Shown one piece after another: positions 20,537 to 29,303 of a stretch of 64,000 nt of DNA. The translations under genes were made by a program, and so were the position numbers. Numbering within the stretch: position 1 is the stretch's first letter; every line of letters starts with the position of its first letter. The notes under the pieces were generated by a model. The model had not been told where the DNA came from, did not search any database, and saw only the letters and a list, made by a program, of their open reading frames with translations. Source of the stretch: Frigidibacter albus (GTDB lineage: Bacteria; Pseudomonadota; Alphaproteobacteria; Rhodobacterales; Rhodobacteraceae); NCBI RefSeq assembly GCF_009908165.1, contig NZ_JAAAUC010000001.1, positions 372,001 to 436,000 on the forward strand, given 5' to 3'.

Positions 20537-21430
20537 TCACAGCACGAAGTCTTCCGCGGCGTAACCCTGGATGTACAGCAGTGCCGTCAGGTCGCCGTGG
20601 TTGATGCGGATATCGCACTGGGCCGCCACCGCGGGCTTGGCATGCAGCGCGACCCCGGCCCCGGCCATGCCTAGCATCCCCAGATCGTTGGCGCCGTCGC
20701 CCACCGCCATCACCGCGTCATGCCCGATCCCGAGCCGCCCCGAAATCTCGCGCAAGGCCGCCATCTTCGCCTCGCGCCCCAGGATCGGCTCGGCCACGCG
20801 CCCCGTGAGCAGGCCGTCCTCCACCAGCAGCGTATTGGCGCGGTTCTCATCAAAGCCCAGATGCGCCGAGACGGCCGCGGTAAACGCCGTGAACCCGCCC
20901 GACACCAGCGCGGCATAGCCCCCGGCCGCCTTCATGGTGGCAATCAGCTCCCGCCCGCCCGGCGTGTAGGTGATCCGCTCCGCAAGCACCTGCGCGATCA
21001 CGGTCTCCGGCAGCCCGGCCAGCAGCCCGACGCGTTCGCGCAAGGCGGCCTCGAAATCCAGCTCGCCATTCATCGCGCGGGCGGTGATCCCGGCCACATG
21101 CGGGCCCACCCCGGCCATGTCGGCCAGCTCGTCGATGCATTCCTGCCCGATCATCGTGCTGTCCATGTCGGCCAGCAGCATCCGCTTGCGCCGCCCCGCC
21201 GCGGGCTGCACCACCAGATCGACGCGCATCGCCTGCAGCCCTTCCCACACCTCCCAGCGGTTGCCGGGCAGGGCGGGCACGCCGAATTCCGCGGCAATCC
21301 CCGGCGCCAGCCAGCGCGCATCGCCGCCGCCCCAGGCATTGCGCAGCGATTCCACCGTCTCGCGGTGCAGATCGGCGCGGGCGGGGCTGGCCAGCAGGGT
21401 CACGACGGCGTCTGTGGGGGCATCACTCAT
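20537..21430 (-). CDS. serB: Phosphoserine phosphatase
   Basis: HAD-family enzyme (297 residues) for the last step of serine synthesis, O-phosphoserine to serine. The nucleophile motif is DMDSTM (about residue 88), with GQECIDELA after it. Motif II is SGGFTAF and motif III/IV is GDGANDLGML. The N-terminal ~75 residues resemble the degenerate ACT-like domain of long SerB proteins. serC and serA lie 3-4 kb away on the opposite strand, so the pathway is clustered but not one operon. A tandem 18-bp duplication lies 73 bases upstream of the start. Confidence 0.96.
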   Translation of the reverse strand: MSDAPTDAVVTLLASPARADLHRETVESLRNAWGGGDARWLAPGIAAEFGVPALPGNRWEVWEGLQAMRVDLVVQPAAGRRKRMLLADMDSTMIGQECIDELADMAGVGPHVAGITARAMNGELDFEAALRERVGLLAGLPETVIAQVLAERITYTPGGRELIATMKAAGGYAALVSGGFTAFTAAVSAHLGFDENRANTLLVEDGLLTGRVAEPILGREAKMAALREISGRLGIGHDAVMAVGDGANDLGMLGMAGAGVALHAKPAVAAQCDIRINHGDLTALLYIQGYAAEDFVL

Positions 21431-21502
21431 CGAAGGGCATCCTCGGCCGGCAGGTGTCAGGGGCAGCGCCGCATCCCTGCGACGGGGTGCCGCTTAAGAC
21501 AA

Positions 21503-21538
21503 TTTTTCGGCATGTGCCAGTTTTTCGGCATGTGCCAG
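21503..21538. repeat. Perfect tandem duplication of 18 bp upstream of serB
   Basis: TTTTTCGGCATGTGCCAG occurs twice without a gap (21503-21520 and 21521-21538) in the short space between the usp stop and the serB start. The position fits the serB promoter or leader. The 13-mer TTTTTCGGCATGT also appears once more at 41564-41576 upstream of leuC. Confidence 0.9.
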
Positions 21539-21546
21539 CGCCGCAG

Positions 21547-22410
21547 TCAAGCATCGCCCATCGGCGGGATCGCCAGAATATCCACCGTCGACGCCCGCAG
21601 CACATGCTCGGTAACGCTGCCGATCAGCAGCTTGGTCAGGCCGGTCCGCCCGTGGGTCGACAGCACGATCAGGTCCGCCGCCTCTTCCTCGGCGGCCTTC
21701 AGGATCTCATGCTGCGCCGCCGTCACCTTGTGGCGGACGATCTGCCGGACATCGCCGAGGCCAGAGGCCGACACGAACCCTGCAAGCGCAAGCGCCGCCT
21801 GCCGCGTTTCATCCGCAAGGTGACCCTCCTGCCCGTCCTTCGGCATCGCATGGCTGAAGGCCAGCCGCAGCGCCGGCGCATCGAACACATGCAGCAACGA
21901 ACTGCGCGCCGCTCCCGCGATCTCCAGCGCCGCAAGCCGCCGCAGCGCATCGCGGGACCCCTCCGACAGGTCGGTCGTCTGCAACACGTGCCGATAGGGG
22001 CCCGCAGGCGCCGCATTCACCATCAGCACCGGGCAATGCACCAGCCGGATCGTCCGCTCTGCCGTGGTGCCGATGAACACATCCCGCAGGATCTGCCGCC
22101 GGTGCGGCCCGATCACCAGCAGGTCGGGCTCCATCTCCGCCACGGCGGTTGCCACCCCGGCAAAGGGCGAGGCGAGGATCACCCTTGTCTCGCACGCCAC
22201 CCCATCGACATCGCGCAGGGTTGCGGCCATCTGGCGCAGCAGCCTGCCCGCTTCCTGCTGCTCGGCTTCGACGATGCGCCGCGGCTGATCGTCATCGACG
22301 ACATGGATCAGCGCGAGGCTGGCCCCGAACTGCCGCGCCAGCAGGGTCGCGCGCCGCAGCGCCCGGTCGGAACGCTCTGAAAAATCGGTGGCCAGCAGGA
22401 TCTTCTTCAT
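21547..22410 (-). CDS. Tandem universal stress protein (UspA family)
   Basis: Cytosolic stress protein of 287 residues made of two Usp domains. Domain 1 starts MKKILLATDFSERSDRALRRA and ends with the ATP-loop-like VIGPHRRQILRDVFIGTTAE. Domain 2 has LQTTDLSEGSRDALRRL and ends with STHGRTGLTKLLIGSVTEHV, a better match to the G-2X-G-9X-G(S/T) nucleotide loop. ATG 22410 has GGAAGG upstream; an upstream in-frame ATG at 22434 has no such support. Divergent from the cation antiporter, with a shared 212-bp control region. Confidence 0.92.
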   Translation of the reverse strand: MKKILLATDFSERSDRALRRATLLARQFGASLALIHVVDDDQPRRIVEAEQQEAGRLLRQMAATLRDVDGVACETRVILASPFAGVATAVAEMEPDLLVIGPHRRQILRDVFIGTTAERTIRLVHCPVLMVNAAPAGPYRHVLQTTDLSEGSRDALRRLAALEIAGAARSSLLHVFDAPALRLAFSHAMPKDGQEGHLADETRQAALALAGFVSASGLGDVRQIVRHKVTAAQHEILKAAEEEAADLIVLSTHGRTGLTKLLIGSVTEHVLRASTVDILAIPPMGDA

Positions 22411-22470
22411 CGCATTCCCTTCCGTCCGCGCCATTCCTGCCCGGCAGGCTCCGGGGAAAACGCGCCCGGC

Positions 22471-22508
22471 AACCTGTCCGAAGAACTTTTCTTGCGCTAT
22501 GACAGGTT
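22471..22508. promoter_or_regulatory. Inverted repeat AACCTGTC-N22-GACAGGTT between usp and antiporter
   Basis: Perfect 8-bp arms (22471-22478 and 22501-22508) with centres 30 bp apart, about three helical turns, lie in the divergent region between the stress protein and the antiporter. This could be an operator controlling one or both genes. No recognised regulator motif was identified. Confidence 0.4.
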
Positions 22509-22622
22509 ACAGGCAGCCAAACCCCATGAAAAGGCATTCGGAATGGTCTTGAGGCAGTATCCCCCCGCGCGCCCCCCCGCGCACTGCGCCGGAGCACCCC
22601 GCATCAGGGCGGGCACAGCCTC

Positions 22623-24344
22623 ATGGACCTGATCGCCCAATCCCCCTTCACCGAGATCGCCGCGCTGCTGGTCATGGCCGCCGCCATCGGCTTCCTCGGC
22701 ATCATCCTGCGCCAGCCACTGATTGTCAGCTTCATCGCGGTCGGCCTGATCGCCGGCCCCTCGGCGCTGGACGTGGTGCGCTCCGACGAGCAGATCAGCC
22801 TGCTGTCGGAACTTGGCATCGCCGTGCTGCTGTTCCTCGTCGGCATCAAGCTCGACGTGAAGCTGATCCGCTCGCTTGGCGCGGTCTCGCTGCTGACCGG
22901 GCTTGGTCAGGTCGCCTTCACCTCGATCTTCGGCTTCCTGATCGGGCTGGCCCTCGGCCTTGGCACCGTCACCAGCCTCTATGTGGCGGTCGCGCTGACC
23001 TTCTCCTCGACCATCATCATCGTCAAACTGCTCTCGGACAAACGCGAGATCGACAGCCTGCACGGCCAGATCGCGCTTGGCTTCCTGATCGTGCAGGACC
23101 TCGTCGTTGTGCTGGCGATGATCGTGCTCTCGGCCATCGGCATCGGGTCGGCCGAGGACGGGCATGGCGGCGGGTCGGTGACGGTGGTCCTGATCTCGGG
23201 CGTGGCGATGGTGGCGCTGGTCATCCTGTTTGTGCGCTATGTCGCCAACCCGCTGACAGAGCGTCTGGCGCGGGCCCCCGAACTGCTGGTGATCTTCGCC
23301 ATTGCCATGGCGGCGATGTTCGCGGCCATCGGCGACATTGCCGGCCTCGGCAAGGAGGTGGGCGGCCTGCTGGCCGGCGTCGCCCTCGCCTCGACACCCT
23401 ACCGCGAGACCATTGCGGCGCGCCTGGCCCCGCTGCGCGACTTCCTGCTGCTGTTCTTCTTCATCGCGCTCGGCTCGGCGCTGGACCTGTCGCTTCTGGG
23501 CACCCATGTCACCGGGGCCATCGTCTTCTCGCTCTTCGTGCTGATCGGCAATCCGCTGATCGTCCTCGCCATCATGGGGGCGATGGGCTACCGCAAGCGC
23601 ACCGGCTTTCTGGCCGGCCTGACGGTCGCGCAGATCAGCGAGTTCTCCCTGATCTTCGTCGCCATGGGCGTTTCGCTGGGTCATGTGCAGGAGGATGCGC
23701 TTGGCCTCGTGACCATGGTCGGCCTCGTGACCATCGCCGCCTCCACCTACATGATCACCTATTCGCACCAGCTCTACGCCCTGTTCGAGCCGCTTCTGGG
23801 CGTGTTCGAGCGCAGGGGCACCCCGCGCGAGCCGTCCGAGGCGGGAGCCCACCGCAATGACGGGCCCAAGATCATCATCTTCGGCCTCGGCCGCTTCGGC
23901 ACCGCCATCGGGATGCGCCTGCACAAGCGCGGCATCAAGGTGCTGGGGGTGGACTTCAACCCGCTCGCCGTGCGGCGCTGGCGGGAGCTTGGCCTCGAGA
24001 CGGAGTTCGGGGATGCGACCGATCCCGAATTCATCGCCGAACTGCCGCTGCCGCGGGCAGAGTGGATCGTCTCCACCGTGCCGATCCATCCCACTGGGCT
24101 CAGCCATGAGGATACCCGCAGCACGCTGATCCAGCTGACCCGCAGCTCTGGCTTCCACGCCCGAATCGCCGTCGCCTCGCATCACCAGCGCGACACCGAA
24201 GAGCTGTTCGCCTCGGGTGCCGATCTGGTGCTGGAGCCGTTCCAGGACGCCGCCGACCGCGCCGTCGACCTGCTCTGCGGCGGCGCGGAAGAGGAGCGGA
24301 CCGAGATCCCCGCAATCGATTCCGAGGAACAACGGGGGTCCTAG
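22623..24344 (+). CDS. Monovalent cation/proton antiporter with RCK domain (CPA2, YbaL/KefB-like)
   Basis: Inner-membrane antiporter of 573 residues. About twelve hydrophobic helices fill residues 5-385, with the CPA2 pattern ([57 protein letters not shown]). A cytosolic RCK/TrkA-N domain follows (about 415-535), with the dinucleotide motif [10 protein letters not shown] and acidic end VDFNP. This fits glutathione- or NAD-gated K+/H+ or Na+/H+ exchange; the ion cannot be read from sequence. The stress-protein neighbour is divergent. A perfect 16-bp palindrome lies just after the stop. Confidence 0.9.
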   Translation: MDLIAQSPFTEIAALLVMAAAIGFLGIILRQPLIVSFIAVGLIAGPSALDVVRSDEQISLLSELGIAVLLFLVGIKLDVKLIRSLGAVSLLTGLGQVAFTSIFGFLIGLALGLGTVTSLYVAVALTFSSTIIIVKLLSDKREIDSLHGQIALGFLIVQDLVVVLAMIVLSAIGIGSAEDGHGGGSVTVVLISGVAMVALVILFVRYVANPLTERLARAPELLVIFAIAMAAMFAAIGDIAGLGKEVGGLLAGVALASTPYRETIAARLAPLRDFLLLFFFIALGSALDLSLLGTHVTGAIVFSLFVLIGNPLIVLAIMGAMGYRKRTGFLAGLTVAQISEFSLIFVAMGVSLGHVQEDALGLVTMVGLVTIAASTYMITYSHQLYALFEPLLGVFERRGTPREPSEAGAHRNDGPKIIIFGLGRFGTAIGMRLHKRGIKVLGVDFNPLAVRRWRELGLETEFGDATDPEFIAELPLPRAEWIVSTVPIHPTGLSHEDTRSTLIQLTRSSGFHARIAVASHHQRDTEELFASGADLVLEPFQDAADRAVDLLCGGAEEERTEIPAIDSEEQRGS

Positions 24345-24349
24345 GTATC

Positions 24350-24365
24350 GCCCCCCCGGGGGGGC
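24350..24365 (+). terminator. GCCCCCCCGGGGGGGC palindrome after antiporter
   Basis: A perfect 16-bp C7/G7 palindrome starts 6 bases after the antiporter stop. It has no separate loop and no T-run, so it may act as a weak terminator or a polymerase pause. serC begins 128 bases further on. Confidence 0.4.
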
Positions 24366-24493
24366 ACCTGCGCCTCCGGGTGGGGCGAAGCGCTGCCCTG
24401 TGTTTCCCCCTTGCTTTATTTCCCGCCCGACACTATCCCCATCGGCGGGACACCCTTCCCCAACGAAGGGCGATTATCTGTAAGGATACCATC

Positions 24494-25648
24494 ATGGCAC
24501 TGACCGCCCCGGCCGCGCGCCCGGCTAATCCGCGTTTCTCTTCGGGCCCTTGCGCGAAGATCCCCGGTTTCTCCCTCGATATGCTTGGCGATGCGCCCTT
24601 GGGCCGTTCGCACCGTGCCAGCGTTGGCAAGGCCAAGCTCAAAGAGGCGATCGACCTCACCCGTGACATTCTGGGCGTGCCCGCGGACTACCGCATCGGC
24701 ATCGTCCCCGCCTCCGACACCGGCGCCGTCGAGATGGCGCTCTGGTCGCTGCTCGGCGCCCGCCCGGTAGAGATGCTGGCCTGGGAGTCCTTCGGCGAAG
24801 GCTGGGTCACCGATGTGGTGAAACAGCTCAAGCTCGACGCCACCGTGCGCAAGGCGCCTTACGGCGAGATCGTCGATCTGGCCGAGGTCGATTTCGACAA
24901 GGACGTGGTCTTCACCTGGAACGGCACCACCTCGGGTGTGCGCGTCCCGAACGGGGATGCGATCCCGGCCGACCGCGCGGGCCTGACCATCTGCGACGCG
25001 ACCAGCGCCGCCTTTGCGATGGACCTGCCCTGGGACAAGCTCGATGTGGTGACCTTCTCCTGGCAGAAGGTTCTGGGCGGCGAGGGCGGGCATGGCGTGC
25101 TGATCCTCAGCCCCCGCGCGGTCGAACGGCTGGAAAGCTACACCCCCGCCTGGCCGCTGCCGAAGATCTTCCGCCTCACCGCCAAGGGCAAGCTGATCGA
25201 GGGGATCTTCGTCGGCGAGACGATCAACACCCCGTCGATGCTGTGTGTCGAGGATTACCTCGTCGCCCTGAAATGGGCGCAACAGGTCGGCGGGCTTCAA
25301 GGCCTCATCGCCCGCTCGCAGGCCAATGCCGCGGCGATTGCGGACTTCATCAAGGCGAAGGACTGGATCGCGAACCTCGCTGTCGATCCGGCCACCGCCT
25401 CCACCACCTCGGTCTGCCTGAAGTTCACCGATCCGCGCATCCTGGACGGTGCCGCCTTCGCCAAGGCCGTCGCCAAGCGGCTGGAGAAGGAGGGCGTCGC
25501 CCTCGATGCCGGCGCCTACCGGGATGCGCCCGCTGGTCTGCGGATCTGGTGCGGCTCGACGGTCGAGGCCGCCGATGTCGCCGCGCTGATGCCCTGGATC
25601 GAATACGCCTTCGAGGCCGAGATCGAGGCGCAGGCCAAAGCCGCGTGA
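24494..25648 (+). CDS. serC: Phosphoserine aminotransferase
   Basis: PLP enzyme converting 3-phosphohydroxypyruvate to phosphoserine, 384 residues, of the longer alphaproteobacterial SerC type. The start [22 protein letters not shown], the PLP-lysine region [21 protein letters not shown] and [16 protein letters not shown] are all typical. ATG 24494 has TAAGGA 8 bases upstream. serA follows 101 bases later, with a phased-repeat array in the gap, so serA may have its own control. Confidence 0.96.
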   Translation: MALTAPAARPANPRFSSGPCAKIPGFSLDMLGDAPLGRSHRASVGKAKLKEAIDLTRDILGVPADYRIGIVPASDTGAVEMALWSLLGARPVEMLAWESFGEGWVTDVVKQLKLDATVRKAPYGEIVDLAEVDFDKDVVFTWNGTTSGVRVPNGDAIPADRAGLTICDATSAAFAMDLPWDKLDVVTFSWQKVLGGEGGHGVLILSPRAVERLESYTPAWPLPKIFRLTAKGKLIEGIFVGETINTPSMLCVEDYLVALKWAQQVGGLQGLIARSQANAAAIADFIKAKDWIANLAVDPATASTTSVCLKFTDPRILDGAAFAKAVAKRLEKEGVALDAGAYRDAPAGLRIWCGSTVEAADVAALMPWIEYAFEAEIEAQAKAA

Positions 25649-25693
25649 CCTGTCCCGCCGGGCAAGTCCCGGCGGACCCTTCCCGAAATTCAC

Positions 25694-25737
25694 CCATATG
25701 AAAACCATACGGTTTCCATACGCATTCCATATCCTCA
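25694..25737 (+). promoter_or_regulatory. Four phased 11-bp repeats (CCATAYn + 4 bp) upstream of serA
   Basis: Four consecutive 11-bp units: CCATATGAAAA, CCATACGGTTT, CCATACGCATT, CCATATCCTCA (25694, 25705, 25716, 25727). Each is a 7-bp box plus 4-bp spacer, so successive boxes fall on one face of the helix. The array ends 12 bases before the serA ATG. Three units of the same kind lie upstream of leuD (43224-43256). The 7+4 layout resembles binding arrays of OmpR/PhoB-type regulators, but no regulator is identified. Confidence 0.75.
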
Positions 25738-25749
25738 CAGGAGCCCATC

Positions 25750-27345
25750 ATGGCCCCCCGCGTTCTCGTTTCCGACGAACTCTCCGAAACCGCCGTGCAG
25801 ATCTTCCGCGACCGCGGGGTCGAGGTGGATTACATGCCCAAACTCGGCAAGGACAAGGAAAAGCTGGCCGAGATCATCGGCCAGTATGACGGCCTTGCCA
25901 TCCGCTCGGCCACCAAGGTGACCGACAAGCTGCTGGCGCTCGCGCCCAACCTCAAGGTCATCGGCCGCGCCGGGATCGGCGTTGATAACGTTGACATTCC
26001 TGCCGCCTCGCGCAACGGCGTGATCGTGATGAACACGCCCTTCGGCAACTCCATCACTACCGCCGAACATGCGATTGCGATGATGTTCGCGGTCGCCCGG
26101 CAGCTGCCCGAAGCCTCGGTTTCCACCCATTCCGGCAAGTGGGAAAAGTCGCGCTTCATGGGCGTCGAGCTCTACAACAAGACCCTCGGCGTGATCGGCG
26201 CCGGCAATATCGGCGGCATCGTCTGCGACCGCGCCCTTGGCCTGCACATGAAGGTGCTGGCCTATGATCCCTTCCTGTCGGAAGAGCGCGCCAAGACCAT
26301 GGGCGTGACCAAGGTGGAGCTGGACGACCTGCTGGCAAAGGCCGATTTCATCACCCTGCATGTGCCGCTGACCGACAAGACCCGCAGCATCCTGAACGCC
26401 GAAGCCCTTGCAAAGACAAAGAAAGGCGTGCGGATCATCAACTGCGCCCGCGGCGGCCTTGTGGATGAGGCCGCCCTTGCCGAAGCCCTGAAATCCGGCC
26501 AGGTCGCCGGTGCCGCCTTCGACGTGTTCGAGGTGGAGCCCGCCACCGAAAGCCCGCTCTTCGGCCTGCCGAATGTGGTGGTGACCCCGCATCTGGGCGC
26601 CTCCACCACCGAGGCGCAGGAGAATGTCGCCCTGCAAGTCGCTGAACAGATGTCGGACTATCTGCTCACCGGCGCCGTGCAGAACGCGCTCAACATGCCG
26701 TCGGTCACCGCCGAGGAAGCCGCGGTCATGGGCCCCTGGGTCAAGCTTGCGGGGCATCTCGGCGCCTTCGTCGGCCAGATGACCGACGAGCCGATCAAGG
26801 CGATCAACATCCTCTACGATGGCCATGTCGCCGAGATGAACCTGGCCGCCCTTAACTGCGCCGCCATTGCCGGCATCATGCGCGCCACCAACCCGGCGGT
26901 GAACATGGTCTCGGCCCCGGTCATCGCCAAGGAACGTGGCATCCAGATCTCGACCACGCAGCAGGAAAAGTCCGGCGTGTTCGATGCTTACATCAAGCTG
27001 ACCATGGTCACCGAGACCCGCGAACGCTCCATCGGCGGCACGGTGTTCAGCGATGGCAAGCCGCGCTTCATCCAGGTCAAGGGCATCAACATCGACGCCG
27101 AAGTCGGCCAGCACATGCTCTACACCACCAACAAGGACGTGCCCGGGATCATCGGCGCGCTTGGCGGCACGCTTGGCAAGCACGGGGTCAACATCGCCAA
27201 CTTCACCCTTGGCCGCGCCGCGGCGGGTGAGGATGCCATCGCGATCCTGTATCTGGATGAGCCGCTGCCCGAAGAGGTGAAGACCGATCTGGAAGCGACG
27301 GGCCTGTTCCAGCAGGTGAAGCCGCTGGAATTCGAAGGTGTCTGA
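25750..27345 (+). CDS. serA: D-3-phosphoglycerate dehydrogenase
   Basis: First enzyme of serine synthesis, NAD-dependent oxidation of 3-phosphoglycerate. It has 531 residues, the long form with an intervening domain and a C-terminal ACT domain. The nucleotide motif is GVIGAGNIGGIVCD (about residue 147). The catalytic pattern includes NCARGGLVDE and TPHLGASTTEAQENVA. The ACT domain is at about 455-531 (HMLYTTNKDVPGIIGALGG). GGAG lies 6 bases before ATG 25750. An intrinsic terminator follows at 27427. It forms the serine pathway with serC just upstream and serB on the other strand. Confidence 0.97.
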   Translation: MAPRVLVSDELSETAVQIFRDRGVEVDYMPKLGKDKEKLAEIIGQYDGLAIRSATKVTDKLLALAPNLKVIGRAGIGVDNVDIPAASRNGVIVMNTPFGNSITTAEHAIAMMFAVARQLPEASVSTHSGKWEKSRFMGVELYNKTLGVIGAGNIGGIVCDRALGLHMKVLAYDPFLSEERAKTMGVTKVELDDLLAKADFITLHVPLTDKTRSILNAEALAKTKKGVRIINCARGGLVDEAALAEALKSGQVAGAAFDVFEVEPATESPLFGLPNVVVTPHLGASTTEAQENVALQVAEQMSDYLLTGAVQNALNMPSVTAEEAAVMGPWVKLAGHLGAFVGQMTDEPIKAINILYDGHVAEMNLAALNCAAIAGIMRATNPAVNMVSAPVIAKERGIQISTTQQEKSGVFDAYIKLTMVTETRERSIGGTVFSDGKPRFIQVKGINIDAEVGQHMLYTTNKDVPGIIGALGGTLGKHGVNIANFTLGRAAAGEDAIAILYLDEPLPEEVKTDLEATGLFQQVKPLEFEGV

Positions 27346-27426
27346 CCCGGCGGAACCCGCCCGCAAGGCGTGGGTTCACTCCCCGGTGGTTCGACGTATC
27401 GTCACACCCGCGCTATAGCAAACGGC

Positions 27427-27460
27427 AAGGCCCCCTGTCCCGAATCGGCAGGGGGCCTTT
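27427..27460 (+). terminator. Intrinsic terminator of serA
   Basis: AAGGCCCCCTG (27427-27437) pairs with CAGGGGGCCTT (27449-27459), followed by a short T stretch. It separates serA from the phosphatase gene, whose start is 24 bases downstream. Confidence 0.85.
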
Positions 27461-27482
27461 GCCCTCAAGTTTCGGAGACGCC

Positions 27483-28241
27483 ATGCGGACCTATGCCATC
27501 GGTGACATTCACGGCCATCTCGACCTGCTGAAGGCCGCCCATGCGCTGATCGCGGCCGACCGGGCGGCGATCGGCGATACCGAGGCGCCGGTGGTGCATA
27601 TCGGCGATCTGGTGGACCGCGGCCCCGACAGCCGCGGCGTGATCGACTTTCTGATGCAGGGTCAGGCGCTTGGCGCGCCCTGGGTGGTGCTGAAGGGCAA
27701 CCATGACCGGCTGTTCACGCTGTTCATGAACGATCCAGCCGACCGCGACCCCGGCCTGCGGTCCGAGCTTGCCTGGCTGCATCCGCGCATCGGCGGGGGC
27801 GCGACGCTTGCATCCTACGGCCTGCACGCGCCGGCGGACCGGCCGCTGGGGCAGGTCCATGCCGAGGCGCTGGAGGCGGTTCCGGCAGCGCATCCGGACT
27901 ATCTGCGCCAGCTGCCGACCTGGCATCTGCGCGATGATGTGCTGTTCGTCCATGCAGGGGTGCGCCCCGGCGTCGATCTGCGCGACCAGCGCGAGGATGA
28001 CCTGCTGTGGATCCGGCACGAGTTTCTGGAGGATACCCGCGACCATGGCGCCCTGATCGTCCACGGCCACACCGCGCTGTCCGAGGCCAAGCATTACGGC
28101 AACCGCCTGAACCTCGACAGCAGCGCCGCCTATGGCGGGCCGCTGACGGCCGTGGTGATCGAAGGGCGCGAGGTCTGGCACCTGACCGATGCCGGCCGGG
28201 TGCGGCTCGACCCGCCGCATCAGGCCGCCGCGGCGGAGTAG
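27483..28241 (+). CDS. Metallophosphoesterase, PPP-type serine/threonine phosphatase-like
   Basis: Cytosolic calcineurin-like phosphoesterase of 252 residues, similar to bacterial PrpA/ApaH-type enzymes. The metal motifs are GDIHGH (residues about 7-12), GDLVDRGPDS, GNHD, and a later HGHT. Substrate could be a phosphoprotein or a dinucleoside polyphosphate; sequence does not decide. ATG 27483 has GGAGA upstream and comes after the serA terminator, so it is probably its own transcript. Confidence 0.85.
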   Translation: MRTYAIGDIHGHLDLLKAAHALIAADRAAIGDTEAPVVHIGDLVDRGPDSRGVIDFLMQGQALGAPWVVLKGNHDRLFTLFMNDPADRDPGLRSELAWLHPRIGGGATLASYGLHAPADRPLGQVHAEALEAVPAAHPDYLRQLPTWHLRDDVLFVHAGVRPGVDLRDQREDDLLWIRHEFLEDTRDHGALIVHGHTALSEAKHYGNRLNLDSSAAYGGPLTAVVIEGREVWHLTDAGRVRLDPPHQAAAAE

Positions 28242-28244
28242 GCT

Positions 28245-29144
28245 TTACCGCGGCGCGAAGCGATTCACCGGCATCTTCAGGTAGCTGTGCCCGTCTGCTT
28301 CGGCCGCGGGCAGCGCCCCGCCGCGCAGGTTGACCTGCAGCGCCGCGATCATCCGCTCGGGCAGCGCCAGCGTCGCATCCCGCGCCTCGCGCCGGGCGAT
28401 ATACTCCTCGCGGACCGTGCCCGCCTTCACATGGGCGTTGCGCGCCAGATGCTCGGCCACCGTCGCCATGCAGCGCGGCGCGGCCTCCTTGGCCGGGTAA
28501 TCATGGCCGATATACAGCCGCGTGTCCCCAGGCAGCGCCAGGATGGCCTGCAGGCTGTCCCACAGCACCGCCGCACTGCCGCCGGGAAAATCGGCGCGGC
28601 TCGACCCGCTTTCCGGCATCATCAGCGTGTCATGCACGAAGGCCGCATCCCCCGCGACATAGGTGATCGAGGCCAGCGTGTGCCCGGGCGACAGCATCAC
28701 CCGCACCGGGATATTGCCCACCATGAATTCGTCGCCTTCGGCAAACAGCCGGTCCCAGCAGCCGCCATCCGGGGTCTCCTCCGGGCTCCAGTTGTAGAGC
28801 TTCTGCCACAGCGCCTGCACTTCGCGCACCTTCTCGCCGATGCCGCGCGGCACGCCGCCAAACCGCTCCGACAGGATCCGCGCCGAGCTGAGGTGATCGG
28901 CATGGGGATGGGTGTCGAGGATCCAGGCAGGCGTGATGCCGGTGTCGCGGAGATAGGCCTCGATTTCATCGGCGCTGTCCGTCCAGGTCGCCACCGCCTT
29001 CGCGTCATAGTTCCAGACCGGGTCCACCACCGCGCCCTGCATCGTCGCGGGGCAGTGGAACACATATTGCAGGCTGCCGGTGGGGCGGTCGAAAAAAGAC
29101 TGGACGACGGGGCTGTGGGCGGGGCCATGGGCGGGGTTAGTCAT
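28245..29144 (-). CDS. MBL-fold metallohydrolase, ETHE1/Blh persulfide dioxygenase-like
   Basis: Protein of 299 residues with the metal motif THPHADHLSSA (about residue 77). Further ligands are in SPGHTLASITY, AAFVHDTLMMP (aspartate) and YIGHDYP. This resembles ETHE1/Blh-type enzymes, which oxidise glutathione persulfide in sulfide detoxification. GGAGA is 6 bases before ATG 29144. No sqr or rhodanese gene lies beside it, so the assignment rests on sequence alone. Confidence 0.75.
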   Translation of the reverse strand: MTNPAHGPAHSPVVQSFFDRPTGSLQYVFHCPATMQGAVVDPVWNYDAKAVATWTDSADEIEAYLRDTGITPAWILDTHPHADHLSSARILSERFGGVPRGIGEKVREVQALWQKLYNWSPEETPDGGCWDRLFAEGDEFMVGNIPVRVMLSPGHTLASITYVAGDAAFVHDTLMMPESGSSRADFPGGSAAVLWDSLQAILALPGDTRLYIGHDYPAKEAAPRCMATVAEHLARNAHVKAGTVREEYIARREARDATLALPERMIAALQVNLRGGALPAAEADGHSYLKMPVNRFAPR

Positions 29145-29303
29145 ATGCGGTCTCCTGAATGCGTTCCGCCCAAGGTGGGGGTGCGTGCGCCGGTGTCAAC
29201 CCGGCCGCGGCAACATGCGCAGGCAATGCCGCAGCGCGGGAACCGCCGCAAGGGGGCTGCGTTGGGACCGGGGCCGGGGAGTGCCCATGGCCAAGGGGGC
29301 AAC

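Noticed and set aside
22497-24332. 611-codon minus-strand frame opposite the antiporter
   Set aside because: Asp/Gly/Gln-rich antisense of hydrophobic codons; no domain signature.
25698-25889. Possible leader peptide MKTIRFPYAFHIL overlapping the serA start
   Set aside because: The similarity to the in-frame sequence before leuD (HILSIRFP) follows from the shared DNA repeat. There is no serine-rich run and no ribosome site.
25980-25998. TTGATAACGTTGACA inside serA resembling a LacI/CceR-type palindrome
   Set aside because: It lies within coding sequence and encodes the conserved GVDNVD segment, so it is probably a coincidence.
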